NCBI GenBank assembly: GCA_934167495.1
Contig: CAKPKP010000020.1
Coordinates: forward strand, 1 to 24,854
Length of the DNA: 24,854 nt
Direction: 5' to 3'
DNA from: an uncultured Clostridia bacterium
GTDB lineage: Bacteria > Bacillota > Clostridia > TANB77 > CAG-508
Made by a program: the position numbers and the translations under genes. Below, piece by piece: positions 6,908-15,012 of the stretch (position 1 is its first letter; each line of letters starts with the position of its first letter). Under the pieces are notes generated by a model. It saw only the letters and a program-made list of their open reading frames with translations, ran no database searches and was not told the DNA's origin.

Positions 6908-8065
6908 CTACTGTTCTTTCCCTATTGTATAAAGAATTTCACAAAAATTATTATAATAATTTGGAGTATCATATTTTTTAGCAAGTTCTTTTGAATGTAG
7001 TCCCATTTTTTCACGCATTTCTTTGTTTTCTATTAATTTATCTAGTGCTATAGTTAAATTACTAACAAAGTCTTCTCCTCTTTTTACAACTATTGCATTT
7101 TCCGCATCTACTATATCTGGAATTGCCCCAGCATCTGATGTAATTAATGGTAGTCCGCTCGCCATCGCTTCTATTACTGTAAGTCCAAATGGTTCTTCAA
7201 AGATTGAAGGTATTACTGCAATATCTGATATATGGTGAATTTTATATAGTTCTTTATTAGGTATAAAACCTGTAAATATTATTCTATCTTTTTGTTCTTC
7301 AGCTAATTTAAATAATTCTTCTTCAAAAGGTGTTTTTACTTGTTTTGCATAATTACAATTACCTACTACAAGTAATTTACATTTTTCTATATTTTTTATC
7401 TTTTCAAAAGCTGTTATTAATTGCTTTATTCCTTTTTCTTCTATTGTTCTTCCACAGAAGTTTATTACTATATCATCTTCTTTAATGTTATATTTTTGTT
7501 TTAATTTCTTCTTTTCTTCTACTGTAAGTTCTTTTTCAAAATCTTCCAAATGAATTGCATTCTCTAATGGAATAACTGCATCTTTAGGAGTTTCTCCTTT
7601 TTTATAATAACAATTTGCAATGAAATGACTAACTACTATTATAGCTTTATAATAATTGTGTAATCCTTCTTCTATTTTTGGTCCATGCAAATATGTAATG
7701 TTTTTTTCATATGGAATTATTGGAAGTACATGTTCTTTTTTTCCACCTTCGATTATCACATAATCAAAATTGTTTTCTTGAATTATTTTTTGAACATTAG
7801 ACATATAATCTTCAAACACATTATCAACAGAAGAATAATCAAATTCCTCCTCTTTTAAACTTATTGGTATATATTCAAATTTTGAATATTTATATTTTTC
7901 ACTTTCCCTTTTAGCTATTTCATCATAAATAGAAATAAAAGTAATATCTAATTTATGAAACTTCTCGTTCTCATCAGCCAAAAATGTTGCTAATTGTTCT
8001 ACAGCCCCACCTTTTACTGCTGGAACAGGGAAAAATTGTGGCATTACCATACAAATTTTTAACAT
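6908..8065 (-). CDS. GT4-family glycosyltransferase
   Basis: 385 residues with a GT-B fold of CAZy family GT4. The N-terminal acceptor domain has the loop VPAVKGGAVEQL (14-25, Gly19-Gly20). The C-terminal nucleotide-sugar domain starts near VINFCGRTIEEKGI (about 200-213) and has the EX7E motif at Glu291 and Glu299 in EEPFGLTVIEAMASG. It would transfer a sugar from an NDP-sugar (or other activated donor) to a lipid, glycan or protein acceptor with retention of configuration; donor and acceptor cannot be read from the sequence. It is the last gene of a seven-gene operon, 11 bases after the preceding gene, with a strong AAAGGAGG site. No membrane segment is obvious, so it probably works at the cytoplasmic face of the membrane. 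Confidence 0.9.
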   Translation of the reverse strand: MLKICMVMPQFFPVPAVKGGAVEQLATFLADENEKFHKLDITFISIYDEIAKRESEKYKYSKFEYIPISLKEEEFDYSSVDNVFEDYMSNVQKIIQENNFDYVIIEGGKKEHVLPIIPYEKNITYLHGPKIEEGLHNYYKAIIVVSHFIANCYYKKGETPKDAVIPLENAIHLEDFEKELTVEEKKKLKQKYNIKEDDIVINFCGRTIEEKGIKQLITAFEKIKNIEKCKLLVVGNCNYAKQVKTPFEEELFKLAEEQKDRIIFTGFIPNKELYKIHHISDIAVIPSIFEEPFGLTVIEAMASGLPLITSDAGAIPDIVDAENAIVVKRGEDFVSNLTIALDKLIENKEMREKMGLHSKELAKKYDTPNYYNNFCEILYTIGKEQ

Positions 8066-8076
8066 ATTTCCTCCTT

Positions 8077-8835
8077 TTAATTTTCTAAATTTTCTATTCT
8101 GTCATATCCATCTTTTGAATAATATTGATATTTTCCATCTTTGTATATAAAAACAGTTCCTTCAGTCGCTTGTTCTAGCAAATTTTTAGGAAATTCTACC
8201 TCTTCAAATTTAGGTGTCAATTTTTCTGTTATGTCCATAAAAAAACGTCTATCATTTATTTCTTCAGTTACCATATATATATGGTTTTCTTTTCGTTTTT
8301 CTATTAATTCCTTGTCTTGATTATCTAATAAATCATTTGCCATTTTTAAGATTTCATTTTTTATAAAATTTGTTGATTCTTCATCTAGAACAAATTCATC
8401 ATTTTCTAATCTTAATATACTATTTACATTGCTATGTGCTGGTAACTGTTCTTTTTTTAATTTTACTGTGGCTTCTTTTCCATTTTCAAATTTAAACACA
8501 TTATATTCTTCTTTATCTTGGTATGGTTTATTATCAATATAAAACATTTGACCTTTAGAAATAGTTTCTTCAGCATATTTTTTTAATATTTCATGTTTTT
8601 TGTTTCTCATACTATTTTTGCAGTACATACTAGTAGCTCTTTTATTTTGTATTTGTTCTAGTATTGGAATTTCTAGTTTATCTTTTTCCATAAAACCGTT
8701 TAAATCCTTTATTAATTCTTGAACTAATTTATTTTCTTTTTTGTTTTTTATTAAATTATTTAATAAATCTAAATTCAATAAATAAGCATCTCCTATTTTA
8801 CATATTTTCTGTACTTTCACCTGTTTTATAATCAA
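8077..8835 (-). CDS. unknown protein in the glycosyltransferase/acyltransferase operon
   Basis: 252 residues if translated from the TTG at 8835. That start overlaps the upstream nuclease gene by 38 bases. A second TTG at 8778, preceded by AGGAG (8794-8790), would give a non-overlapping protein about 19 residues shorter, so the start is uncertain. There is no signal peptide or membrane segment. The protein is Lys/Glu-rich with helical stretches in the first half (for example LLNNLIKNKKENKLVQELI) and more strand-like segments later. It ends with FIYKDGKYQYYSKDGYDRI. I do not recognise a domain. Sandwiched between a nuclease and a glycosyltransferase in one transcript, it might assist either, but nothing in the sequence shows which. 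Confidence 0.6.
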   Translation of the reverse strand: MIIKQVKVQKICKIGDAYLLNLDLLNNLIKNKKENKLVQELIKDLNGFMEKDKLEIPILEQIQNKRATSMYCKNSMRNKKHEILKKYAEETISKGQMFYIDNKPYQDKEEYNVFKFENGKEATVKLKKEQLPAHSNVNSILRLENDEFVLDEESTNFIKNEILKMANDLLDNQDKELIEKRKENHIYMVTEEINDRRFFMDITEKLTPKFEEVEFPKNLLEQATEGTVFIYKDGKYQYYSKDGYDRIENLEN

Positions 8836-9550
8836 TACTTACACCTGGTTGTACATTATATACATATACATTAAAGCAAACTCCTTCGCCTTTGTCTTCG
8901 ACTGAATAAGCTTCCATTTCAACACCGCTTGCTAAATAGTTATCTCCATCATATATTGGTGTAACTCTATATAAAACATGATTATTTTCATTTTTATCTA
9001 TATAATCTGCTACCTTATTTTCAAATGGTAACATACCAGAGACATTAAAATACCTTGTCCCTGTTATTATGTTTAATTCATTTGCGTTTTCTGCTGATAA
9101 TTGATATCCTATTAAATGACATCTATTATACAAATATTCCCCATTATATTTTTTCTGTTTCCATCCTGTAGGTTTTACTTTACTAATATCTTCTCTTTCT
9201 TCTCCGTATGTTGGCATAGTCTCCATACAAATATTAGCATATGCAACTCCACATCTTCCAAGTTTATCTAACTCACTGTATTTTTCAAAGCTTTCAGTAG
9301 TATATTCTGATTCTTCAAAATATGGAATATTGTTATTAATTGTCACATAAATATCACTTGTATATTCTGGTATTTCTTCTAAACTTATATATGTATTATT
9401 GTGACTAGATATTTCATTTTCATTTGCTAAACTATCATTTATATTTATAATATCATTTTTAAAATATGATATTATCGTTAAACAAATTAAGATAATTAAT
9501 GCAAACAAAAATTGCTCTATTTTCTTCTTAGATTTTCTTCTGTTTTTCAC
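8798..9550 (-). CDS. membrane-anchored DNA/RNA non-specific endonuclease (EndA-like)
   Basis: 250 residues starting at a GTG with GGAG eight bases upstream. A basic N-terminus and one hydrophobic segment (about 12-30) suggest an uncleaved signal anchor with the catalytic domain outside the cell. The nuclease domain (about 90-240) matches the beta-beta-alpha-metal Endonuclease_NS_2 type related to streptococcal DNA-entry nuclease: ELDKLGRCGVAY, the active-site segment LYNRCHLIGYQL with His145 (a variant of DRGH), NIITGTRYFNVSGMLPFEN with the metal-binding Asn region, and LYRVTPIYDGDN. Such enzymes degrade DNA and RNA at the cell surface for nutrition, competence or defence against DNA nets. 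Its place inside a glycosyltransferase/acyltransferase operon is unexpected. The 3' end overlaps the next gene if that gene uses its most upstream start. Confidence 0.87.
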   Translation of the reverse strand: MKNRRKSKKKIEQFLFALIILICLTIISYFKNDIININDSLANENEISSHNNTYISLEEIPEYTSDIYVTINNNIPYFEESEYTTESFEKYSELDKLGRCGVAYANICMETMPTYGEEREDISKVKPTGWKQKKYNGEYLYNRCHLIGYQLSAENANELNIITGTRYFNVSGMLPFENKVADYIDKNENNHVLYRVTPIYDGDNYLASGVEMEAYSVEDKGEGVCFNVYVYNVQPGVSIDYKTGESTENM

Positions 9551-9574
9551 CTTTTATACTCCATTCATTTGATT

Positions 9575-10342
9575 TTATTTCTTAATGTACTTAATTACTT
9601 CTATATTACTATTTTTGCTTCTTTTTACCATACAATTATATATTCTATCCCTTAAATCTTGTTGTCTTTCTTTTAATGGTAATTTTTCATCTGCAAAAAA
9701 TGGACCATCTATATAAGTTTCAATTTTTACCTTTCCTTTTCTTTTTTCATCTTTTACATATGTGTTTGTCATACAAAATGATGGCTTATTATATTTTATT
9801 GGATATTTAAATGATACCGATTTAAAATTTCGTATTTTGGTATAGTATGGCCAGATATGTGCCTCTGGGTATATTGTTATTGAACATTTTTTATTTACTT
9901 TGTTTTCTATTGCATCCAAAAAATTTCTCATTCCTTCCTTATCGCAAGGAATAGGAAGTGCTCCAAGCATTTCAACCAATGTTTTTAAATATTTCATAGA
10001 TACATTTTCAGGATTTACTATGAAAAAATTTTCCTTTGGATATATCGGTAATGTTGGAATAAATGTATCTGCAAATGGTTGAGTATGATTTACATACACA
10101 AAATAACCATCATTTTTATATTTTTCTAATTTTTCTTTTCCTATATATTTTATCTTAAATTTAATTTTTACGTAAAAGAATTTTATTGGCATGCTTAATA
10201 TATTCTGTACAACAAATGCACAAAATTTCCAAATTGGATTCTTATGAATATATACATACTTTCCATCAATCTTTCTTGGAATAATCTTTGCCTCTGAAAA
10301 TTCATCATTTAATTCATCTTTATAATAAATTACATCTCTCAT
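9575..10342 (-). CDS. PlsC-like acyltransferase (second copy), unusual catalytic spacing
   Basis: 255 residues. A hydrophobic stretch (about 37-57) may anchor the protein. The acyltransferase motif I is FVYVNHTQPFADTF, with His86 and Asp92. Five residues separate the pair, where the PlsC family standard is HX4D. The motif III region is TIYPEAHIWP (Glu160), in place of the usual EGTR. It would transfer an acyl chain from acyl-CoA or acyl-ACP to a glycerol, sugar or lipid hydroxyl. The start overlaps the stop of the upstream acyltransferase gene (ATGA), suggesting translational coupling. The two neighbours share only motif-level similarity, so they probably act on different substrates or positions. 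The altered spacing leaves some doubt about activity. Confidence 0.75.
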   Translation of the reverse strand: MRDVIYYKDELNDEFSEAKIIPRKIDGKYVYIHKNPIWKFCAFVVQNILSMPIKFFYVKIKFKIKYIGKEKLEKYKNDGYFVYVNHTQPFADTFIPTLPIYPKENFFIVNPENVSMKYLKTLVEMLGALPIPCDKEGMRNFLDAIENKVNKKCSITIYPEAHIWPYYTKIRNFKSVSFKYPIKYNKPSFCMTNTYVKDEKRKGKVKIETYIDGPFFADEKLPLKERQQDLRDRIYNCMVKRSKNSNIEVIKYIKK

Positions 10343-11226
10343 ATATTTTTTCCTAATTTATTATCTATAGTAGTATATTCTAAAGTAGTTTGATAAAACT
10401 CCTCATATACTTGTTTCCAGTATTCAGCATTTTTTTCTTTCATTATTGCTGTGTTTTCTTTTTCATTTAGATTTTCGTCTGGATATATTGGCTGTCCTAT
10501 ATTTACTATATATTCTTGAATGAAAAATCCATCTTCTCCTAATATATTGCTATCTTGCATTGTTATAAATATTGGAATTACAGGTACATCGTTTCTTGAT
10601 GCTAATCTAAATGCTCCGTCTTTCAAAGGCTTTGGCTTTTTATAATTCCACCATAGACTTTGCTCTGGATAGATTAATATGAAATCCCCTTTTTTTAATA
10701 TTTCTTCTACTGATTTCATAAAAGCTTTCATTGTATTTCTATTTGAACTTAATGGTAAAGTATCGCAATTTCTAAATAAAAATCCATAAAAGCCAGGAAA
10801 ATTAGTATAATTTCCTTCTCTTATAACTTTATATAGTTTTTTTGTTTTATTTTTTTCAGCAAGTCTAAATACTTTTTCTATTGTGAATGAATCGAATGGA
10901 TTAAAGTGATTACAGGTTATCATTGCTCCTGATTCTACCATTTTTAAGTTTTCTATACCTTTAATTTCTTTTATTATTAATTTGTTTTTTCTTAAAATTT
11001 CACTTAAAAATCTTTCACCTATTGTATTTGCAACTTTATTTTTTATTCTGCTAGTGCTTTTTTCTTTTAAATAATCAATTTTATCAGGTGTTAATTCTAT
11101 AGTTGGAGGATCCTTTTCTGGGTCTACATCAAATCGACCTTCTCTTTCTAATTTTTCTATTTCTTCCATTATTTCTAACCTGCCTGGATCCTTTTGTATA
11201 CAATTATCTTTAATTTGATTTTTCAT
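10339..11226 (-). CDS. PlsC-like 1-acylglycerol-3-phosphate-type acyltransferase
   Basis: 295 residues. About 80 N-terminal residues are polar and charged. The PlsC domain follows, with motif I MITCNHFNPFDSF (His107, Asp112, correct HX4D spacing), RNCDTLPLSSNRN (about 152-164), and the motif III region ILIYPEQSLWW (Glu188), then VPVIPIFITM. Members acylate glycerophosphates or, as in lipid A and mannoside pathways, sugar hydroxyls. The ATG at 11226 has AGGAG six bases upstream and overlaps the end of the preceding GT8 gene by 17 bases. Lying next to three glycosyltransferases, it most likely helps build an acylated glycan or glycolipid; the acceptor is not known. Confidence 0.82.
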   Translation of the reverse strand: MKNQIKDNCIQKDPGRLEIMEEIEKLEREGRFDVDPEKDPPTIELTPDKIDYLKEKSTSRIKNKVANTIGERFLSEILRKNKLIIKEIKGIENLKMVESGAMITCNHFNPFDSFTIEKVFRLAEKNKTKKLYKVIREGNYTNFPGFYGFLFRNCDTLPLSSNRNTMKAFMKSVEEILKKGDFILIYPEQSLWWNYKKPKPLKDGAFRLASRNDVPVIPIFITMQDSNILGEDGFFIQEYIVNIGQPIYPDENLNEKENTAIMKEKNAEYWKQVYEEFYQTTLEYTTIDNKLGKNI

Positions 11227-12166
11227 TTCTTACTCCTCGCATACATCTATCATCACCAACACAATCAGATTCTTTTTGTGCAAGTTCTCTTAATTTTCTA
11301 TCCCCTTCTCTATCTTGAAATCTTTCTTCTTCAGTATAATTTTGTTTTATCTCCATTATTTGATTAAAAAATTCTGTTTTTTCAGCATATTCCCAGAAAT
11401 ATTTTTTATACAATATATCTTCAAAATGCCATGGTTTAAAAGCTAAATTATAATGAATTAATTTTATATCTTCTTCTTTGATTTTATCTGTTGGCATTGG
11501 CATTCTGTTCCAACCCATTTCTATTAATTTTACTCTACCTTTGCATAATCTATTTAAATAGTCTTGATCTTGAGCTACTGAAAATTTTATTTTTTCTAAT
11601 GAATAAATAAATTTTTCTTGAAAATTAAATTTTCTAAGTTCATCTAAATTCATTAGTAATACTCCAGCATTAAAATAATTTCTGTAATCTGCTACTCCAA
11701 CAACTTTTTCTGCATATACTTGAAAAACTTCTATATTTTGAATAACATCATCTGGAACTGCACCTACTAAATTATTTCCTATATCTTGATTATAAAAATC
11801 TGCTATATCAGCTAAAATTGTTATATCACTATCTAAATATATTGCTTTATCATATTGTGGATAAAGATTTGGAATAAATAATCTAAAATATGTTGTTTTT
11901 GTATAATAATCTCTTGTATATAATTTATCTTTTATTTTTTCTATATAATAGTTTAAGTCAACAAATTCTATACTTACATTTTGCTTTTCATATTTTTGAA
12001 TTTTTTCTTTATTTTCCTCTTTTATATTTGTGTGCAAAATCTTTATTACATAATTATTCTCATCTGATGAATTTTCTATTAATGATTGTAATGAAACTGC
12101 TAAAAATGGAATATATGCATCATCTACTGCAAAAAATATTGGTATAACTTCTGCTTTTTTATTCAT
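11210..12166 (-). CDS. GT8-family glycosyltransferase
   Basis: 318 residues, GT-A fold of CAZy family GT8. Visible features: IPIFFAVDDAYIPFLAVSLQSL at the N-terminus (nucleotide-binding strand), YFRLFIPNLYP, the metal-binding DxD in AIYLDSDITI (Asp112, Asp114), YFNAGVLLMNL, DQDYLNRLCKG, and HYNLAFKPW (His238 and the KPW motif). Family members use UDP-glucose or UDP-galactose and retain configuration, as in lipopolysaccharide or glycolipid side chains. A polar charged tail of about 55 residues follows the domain. The ATG follows the stop of the upstream GT8 gene after one base, and its ribosome site AAGGAG lies inside the end of that gene. Confidence 0.9.
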   Translation of the reverse strand: MNKKAEVIPIFFAVDDAYIPFLAVSLQSLIENSSDENNYVIKILHTNIKEENKEKIQKYEKQNVSIEFVDLNYYIEKIKDKLYTRDYYTKTTYFRLFIPNLYPQYDKAIYLDSDITILADIADFYNQDIGNNLVGAVPDDVIQNIEVFQVYAEKVVGVADYRNYFNAGVLLMNLDELRKFNFQEKFIYSLEKIKFSVAQDQDYLNRLCKGRVKLIEMGWNRMPMPTDKIKEEDIKLIHYNLAFKPWHFEDILYKKYFWEYAEKTEFFNQIMEIKQNYTEEERFQDREGDRKLRELAQKESDCVGDDRCMRGVRNEKSN

Positions 12167-12167
12167 T

Positions 12168-13001
12168 TTAAACTCCTTCTCTTTCTTTATATATATTCTT
12201 CAATTTTATATATTCATCTAAATCTGCATCAAATGAATAGCATTTTAAATACTTATGTATTTCTTCAACATTCCATTGTTTGTAATTTTCTGTGTGAGGA
12301 TATGGAAGAAACATAAGTCTTTTACAAAAATGACAAATTACCGTATCTTTTTTATTAAATTTTGACTGTTCATTATATATTCTTGGAATTATTAGTTTTT
12401 TGGTTGTTGACCAAAAAATAGCATCTTGGTCAGCAAATAGCATTTTTTTTGTTTTTATTAAATTTCTAGCTTTTTCTAGAAGTTTAGTTTCCTTAATTTT
12501 TTTCATATTGAATAATAACATTCCTGCATTAATATAATCTGGTCTTATTATCCAACATCCGTATTTTTCTTTTACAGCAGCATACTCGTAATTTGAAACA
12601 TCTATATTGTATAATTTAGATATATCATCAGCTGCCATCATATCAATATCTAGATAAAGTAACTTATCTGGTATATTTTCAACTAAATCTGCTAATAATC
12701 TTAATAATGTATATGGCGTACAATATGCATTTTCATTAGCACATTTATAAAATTCTTTTTCATAAAGCTCTGTAACATCAATTTTTGTTACTTTATTCTC
12801 AGCATTTTTTGACTTTACTACTTCGTTTAAGAAAGCTACTTGTTTATCTGTTATGCTTTTGAAATTTGGATTTAGTCTTTCTAAATTCATTGTAAATATA
12901 TAACAATTCAATGTTTCATTGGTTCTATTTGTTATTGATATTAATTGAGTAAGTGCTCCATCAAAAACTTTTTCATTTCCACATAAAAGTAAATTTATCA
13001 T
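12168..13001 (-). CDS. GT8-like glycosyltransferase, first gene of the operon
   Basis: 277 residues from the ATG at 13001, preceded by AGGGGA. An in-frame TTG at 13031 is possible but lies almost at the predicted transcription start, so I prefer the ATG. GT8 features: MINLLLCGNEKVFDGALTQL at the N-terminus, TLLRLLADLVENIPDKLLYL, the DxD in LYLDIDMMA (Asp118, Asp120), YINAGMLLFNM, ADQDAIFWST, and a late CHFCKRLMFLPY segment where GT8 enzymes carry the metal-binding histidine. It probably uses a UDP-hexose. It opens a seven-gene transcript that has a clear promoter at 13040-13068. Similarity to the next GT8 gene is at motif level only. Confidence 0.82.
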   Translation of the reverse strand: MINLLLCGNEKVFDGALTQLISITNRTNETLNCYIFTMNLERLNPNFKSITDKQVAFLNEVVKSKNAENKVTKIDVTELYEKEFYKCANENAYCTPYTLLRLLADLVENIPDKLLYLDIDMMAADDISKLYNIDVSNYEYAAVKEKYGCWIIRPDYINAGMLLFNMKKIKETKLLEKARNLIKTKKMLFADQDAIFWSTTKKLIIPRIYNEQSKFNKKDTVICHFCKRLMFLPYPHTENYKQWNVEEIHKYLKCYSFDADLDEYIKLKNIYKEREGV

Positions 13002-13039
13002 TTTTCCCCTAACATATATTTTTAAATTCAATTTTTGAT

Positions 13040-13068
13040 ATTATATTATAAAATGATAAAATATTCAA
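13040..13068 (-). promoter_or_regulatory. promoter of the seven-gene glycosyltransferase operon
   Basis: Minus strand: TTGAAT (13068-13063), a 17-base spacer, and a perfect TATAAT (13045-13040). The predicted start of transcription (about 13033) gives a leader of about 30 bases before the ATG at 13001. Confidence 0.7.
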
Positions 13069-13323
13069 GTTTATACTATTTATTATATATTTTTTTACAA
13101 TTTTATATATTATAGTATTATTCTTTCTAATTTCATATATTTTATGTGTTACAAAATATTTCTATAATATAACAAAAACTGCTTATTTATAAAATTTGCA
13201 CTATTTGTGCTATTAAATTAAATAATTTTATTTTCAATTTAATTTTCGTATTATTTGTATTATATAAAAATTAAATACTGTATAATTAATTGCACGTTGG
13301 TAACATAAAATTATATGAAATAA
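13069..13323. other. AT-rich intergenic region between divergent promoters
   Basis: About 255 bases of very AT-rich DNA between the operon promoter and the promoter of the plus-strand gene at 13472. I see no plausible gene. A short inverted repeat (GCAC-TATTT-GTGC, about 13198-13210) and long A/T runs are present; nothing else stands out. Confidence 0.5.
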
Positions 13324-13352
13324 TTGATTTTTTTCACTTTATATATTATAAT
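13324..13352 (+). promoter_or_regulatory. promoter of the unknown plus-strand gene at 13472
   Basis: TTGATT (13324-13329), a 17-base spacer, and a perfect TATAAT (13347-13352). The predicted transcription start near 13359 leaves a leader of about 110 bases before the ATG. Confidence 0.6.
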
Positions 13353-13356
13353 ATTA

Positions 13357-13465
13357 TTCCTCAATAAGTTATATTCTTATTGTTTATTTCCTTATTTCAC
13401 TAATTAGTGAGAGGAAATTCCTCAACTTTTTAGTTTTAAATAAAATTATAAATATACTAGGAGGA
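13357..13465 (+). promoter_or_regulatory. structured 5' leader with overlapping palindromes
   Basis: In order: CAATAAG/CTTATTG (13362-13368, 13376-13382); the perfect 14-base palindrome TCACTAATTAGTGA (13397-13410); and immediately next to it GAGGAA-A-TTCCTC (13411-13423). TTCCTCAA occurs twice (13357-13364 and 13418-13425). TTCCTC is complementary both to GAGGAA (13411-13416) and to part of the ribosome site AGGAGGA (13459-13465), so alternative pairings are possible. The palindromes could also be operators for a dimeric DNA-binding protein. No known riboswitch class is recognised. Confidence 0.4.
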
Positions 13466-13471
13466 TTTTCA

Positions 13472-14308
13472 ATGAAAAAATCAATCAAAACATTTTTTGG
13501 CATCGTAATTGCATTACTTGGTGTAATTTCCTTTTCCATAGCTTCTTTCGCTATAGAATTTGATTCAATGAGTGAGTCTAGCTCATCTGAATCTGTGGTT
13601 TCATTTGAGTATGAGCAAAATCGGTCAGAAAATGTTACGTCACAGCCAGAAAAGGAGAATGAAAGGTCTGGAATAGCATTATTTAAAGGTTTAACATTAT
13701 TGATGTTTTTTACAATTTCATTGTTTATATATGTTAAAAACTATAAAAATTCTATTCTTATTCAAAAATTAAAACAGCAAAATAATAGTTTACATACCCA
13801 AATTGAAAAACTTACATTAGCTAACGATACTTCAAAAGCTTTTAATCTTAAATCTATTCAGCTAAATCAAGAGTTAGTACATTCCCTGCAATTCAAAAAT
13901 GAAAGTCTTGCAATGTCAAAAGAAAAATACGAATCTCTTTTAAGAAAATATGACATATTAAAAATTGAGCATGATAAACTTTTAATTCATTTTAATGCTG
14001 AACAAAATCGCATGAAATCAAGCGAAACTTTTTTGCCTGAAGAAATGCAAAATATAGACTTTTTGTTAGATATTTATAATCTTGAGATTCCTTCAATATT
14101 AGATTTAACTCTAACATATTTAAATAATTTAAAAAGTCTAACTGCATACAAACTTGAATTTGAAGCGACTCACAATACAGGTACTTCGAAAAACTTTTTT
14201 TGGGAATGGCAAAAATATTTTCAAAATATTTCCCTTAATAAAGCTTATCAATATTTAAGCAAGTTAAATTCACCTGTAAAATTAAAAAGGTATTTTAAAA
14301 AAGCATAA
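13472..14308 (+). CDS. unknown exported/anchored coiled-coil protein
   Basis: 278 residues. The ATG is preceded by an excellent AGGAGG site. Residues 1-27 look like a signal peptide (cleavage after ASFA). A Ser/Glu-rich acidic stretch (32-66) follows, then a single membrane segment (about 68-88, LFKGLTLLMFFTISLFIYV). A long helical, coiled-coil-like region runs from about 94 to 180 (IQKLKQQNNSLHTQIEKL and so on). The C-terminal 90 residues are Leu/Phe/Trp-containing and probably globular (NFFWEWQKYFQNISL). With signal peptide and membrane helix, the Ser-rich part should be outside and the coiled coil inside the cell. I do not recognise the family. It sits alone on the plus strand with its own promoter and a structured leader. 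Confidence 0.72.
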   Translation: MKKSIKTFFGIVIALLGVISFSIASFAIEFDSMSESSSSESVVSFEYEQNRSENVTSQPEKENERSGIALFKGLTLLMFFTISLFIYVKNYKNSILIQKLKQQNNSLHTQIEKLTLANDTSKAFNLKSIQLNQELVHSLQFKNESLAMSKEKYESLLRKYDILKIEHDKLLIHFNAEQNRMKSSETFLPEEMQNIDFLLDIYNLEIPSILDLTLTYLNNLKSLTAYKLEFEATHNTGTSKNFFWEWQKYFQNISLNKAYQYLSKLNSPVKLKRYFKKA

Positions 14309-14334
14309 TTATATTGACTTATTGATTAATTTTT

Positions 14335-14377
14335 TATATAATAGGAATCTTTGAATTTCCTATTATATAAATACTTT
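14335..14377. repeat. dispersed hairpin repeat, copy C (short form)
   Basis: Perfect 13-base arms TATATAATAGGAA (14335-14347) and TTCCTATTATATA (14357-14369) followed by AATACTT, the same order as at 6768-6813. It lies between the convergent genes ending at 14308 and 14380 and may also help end transcription, though neither side has a good T-run. Confidence 0.55.
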
Positions 14378-14379
14378 TA

Positions 14380-14991
14380 TTAGTTTAAATGTTCTAGATT
14401 AGCTAATAGATTTATTGTAAATACTCCATTTTCATAGTCTACTTGATTAACTGCTGTATTATGCTGACAAAATTCTTCTCTTTTATCTTTAAAAGGAATA
14501 TTAACTATTTTTCTTAGAAAAGCTTCTATTGCCACTCCATGTGAGCTTATCAATACAGTTTTTCCAACATTTTGTTCAGCAATTTCTTCTATGCATTTAT
14601 ACATTCTTTCTGCAACATCAATCATACTTTCTTGATTTGGTATATTATAAATCTCATTTATTTCATTTTGATTTTGCTTTATTTCTGGTTGTACTTTATT
14701 TACATCTTCCCATTTCCAACCATCATAAATTCCAAAATACATTTCACATAAATCTTCTAATTTTTGAATTTGTAAATTATTTAATTTTGCTAATGGTTCT
14801 ACTGTTTTTATAGCTCTACCTGAAGTACTAGAATATATTGCATCAAACTTAATGTTTGATAGTTTTTTTGTTAACTTTTCAATAGCTTTTTCTCCATTTT
14901 CAGTTACTTCATAATCTTCTCTTCCAGTTAATCTTTTTTCTATATTTCCTATTGTCTCTGTATGTCGTACAATATACAATTTAGTTTTCAT
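14380..14991 (-). CDS. histidine phosphatase family protein (phosphoglycerate mutase-like)
   Basis: 203 residues, typical of the histidine phosphatase superfamily. The phospho-accepting motif is YIVRHTET (Arg9, His10; most members have RHGET or RHAET). LTGREDYEVTENG follows at 21-33, with Arg59 in STSGRAIKT and the acid/base Glu83 in LCEMYFGIYDG. The second histidine is His151 in ISSHGVAIEAFLR. Such enzymes remove phosphate from sugar phosphates, nucleotides or cofactors; the exact substrate cannot be predicted. The gene lies 21 bases downstream of a GT2 glycosyltransferase with an AAAGGA site and is probably cotranscribed with it. Confidence 0.88.
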   Translation of the reverse strand: MKTKLYIVRHTETIGNIEKRLTGREDYEVTENGEKAIEKLTKKLSNIKFDAIYSSTSGRAIKTVEPLAKLNNLQIQKLEDLCEMYFGIYDGWKWEDVNKVQPEIKQNQNEINEIYNIPNQESMIDVAERMYKCIEEIAEQNVGKTVLISSHGVAIEAFLRKIVNIPFKDKREEFCQHNTAVNQVDYENGVFTINLLANLEHLN

Positions 14992-15012
14992 TTAAACTTA
15001 TCCTTTCTTAAA

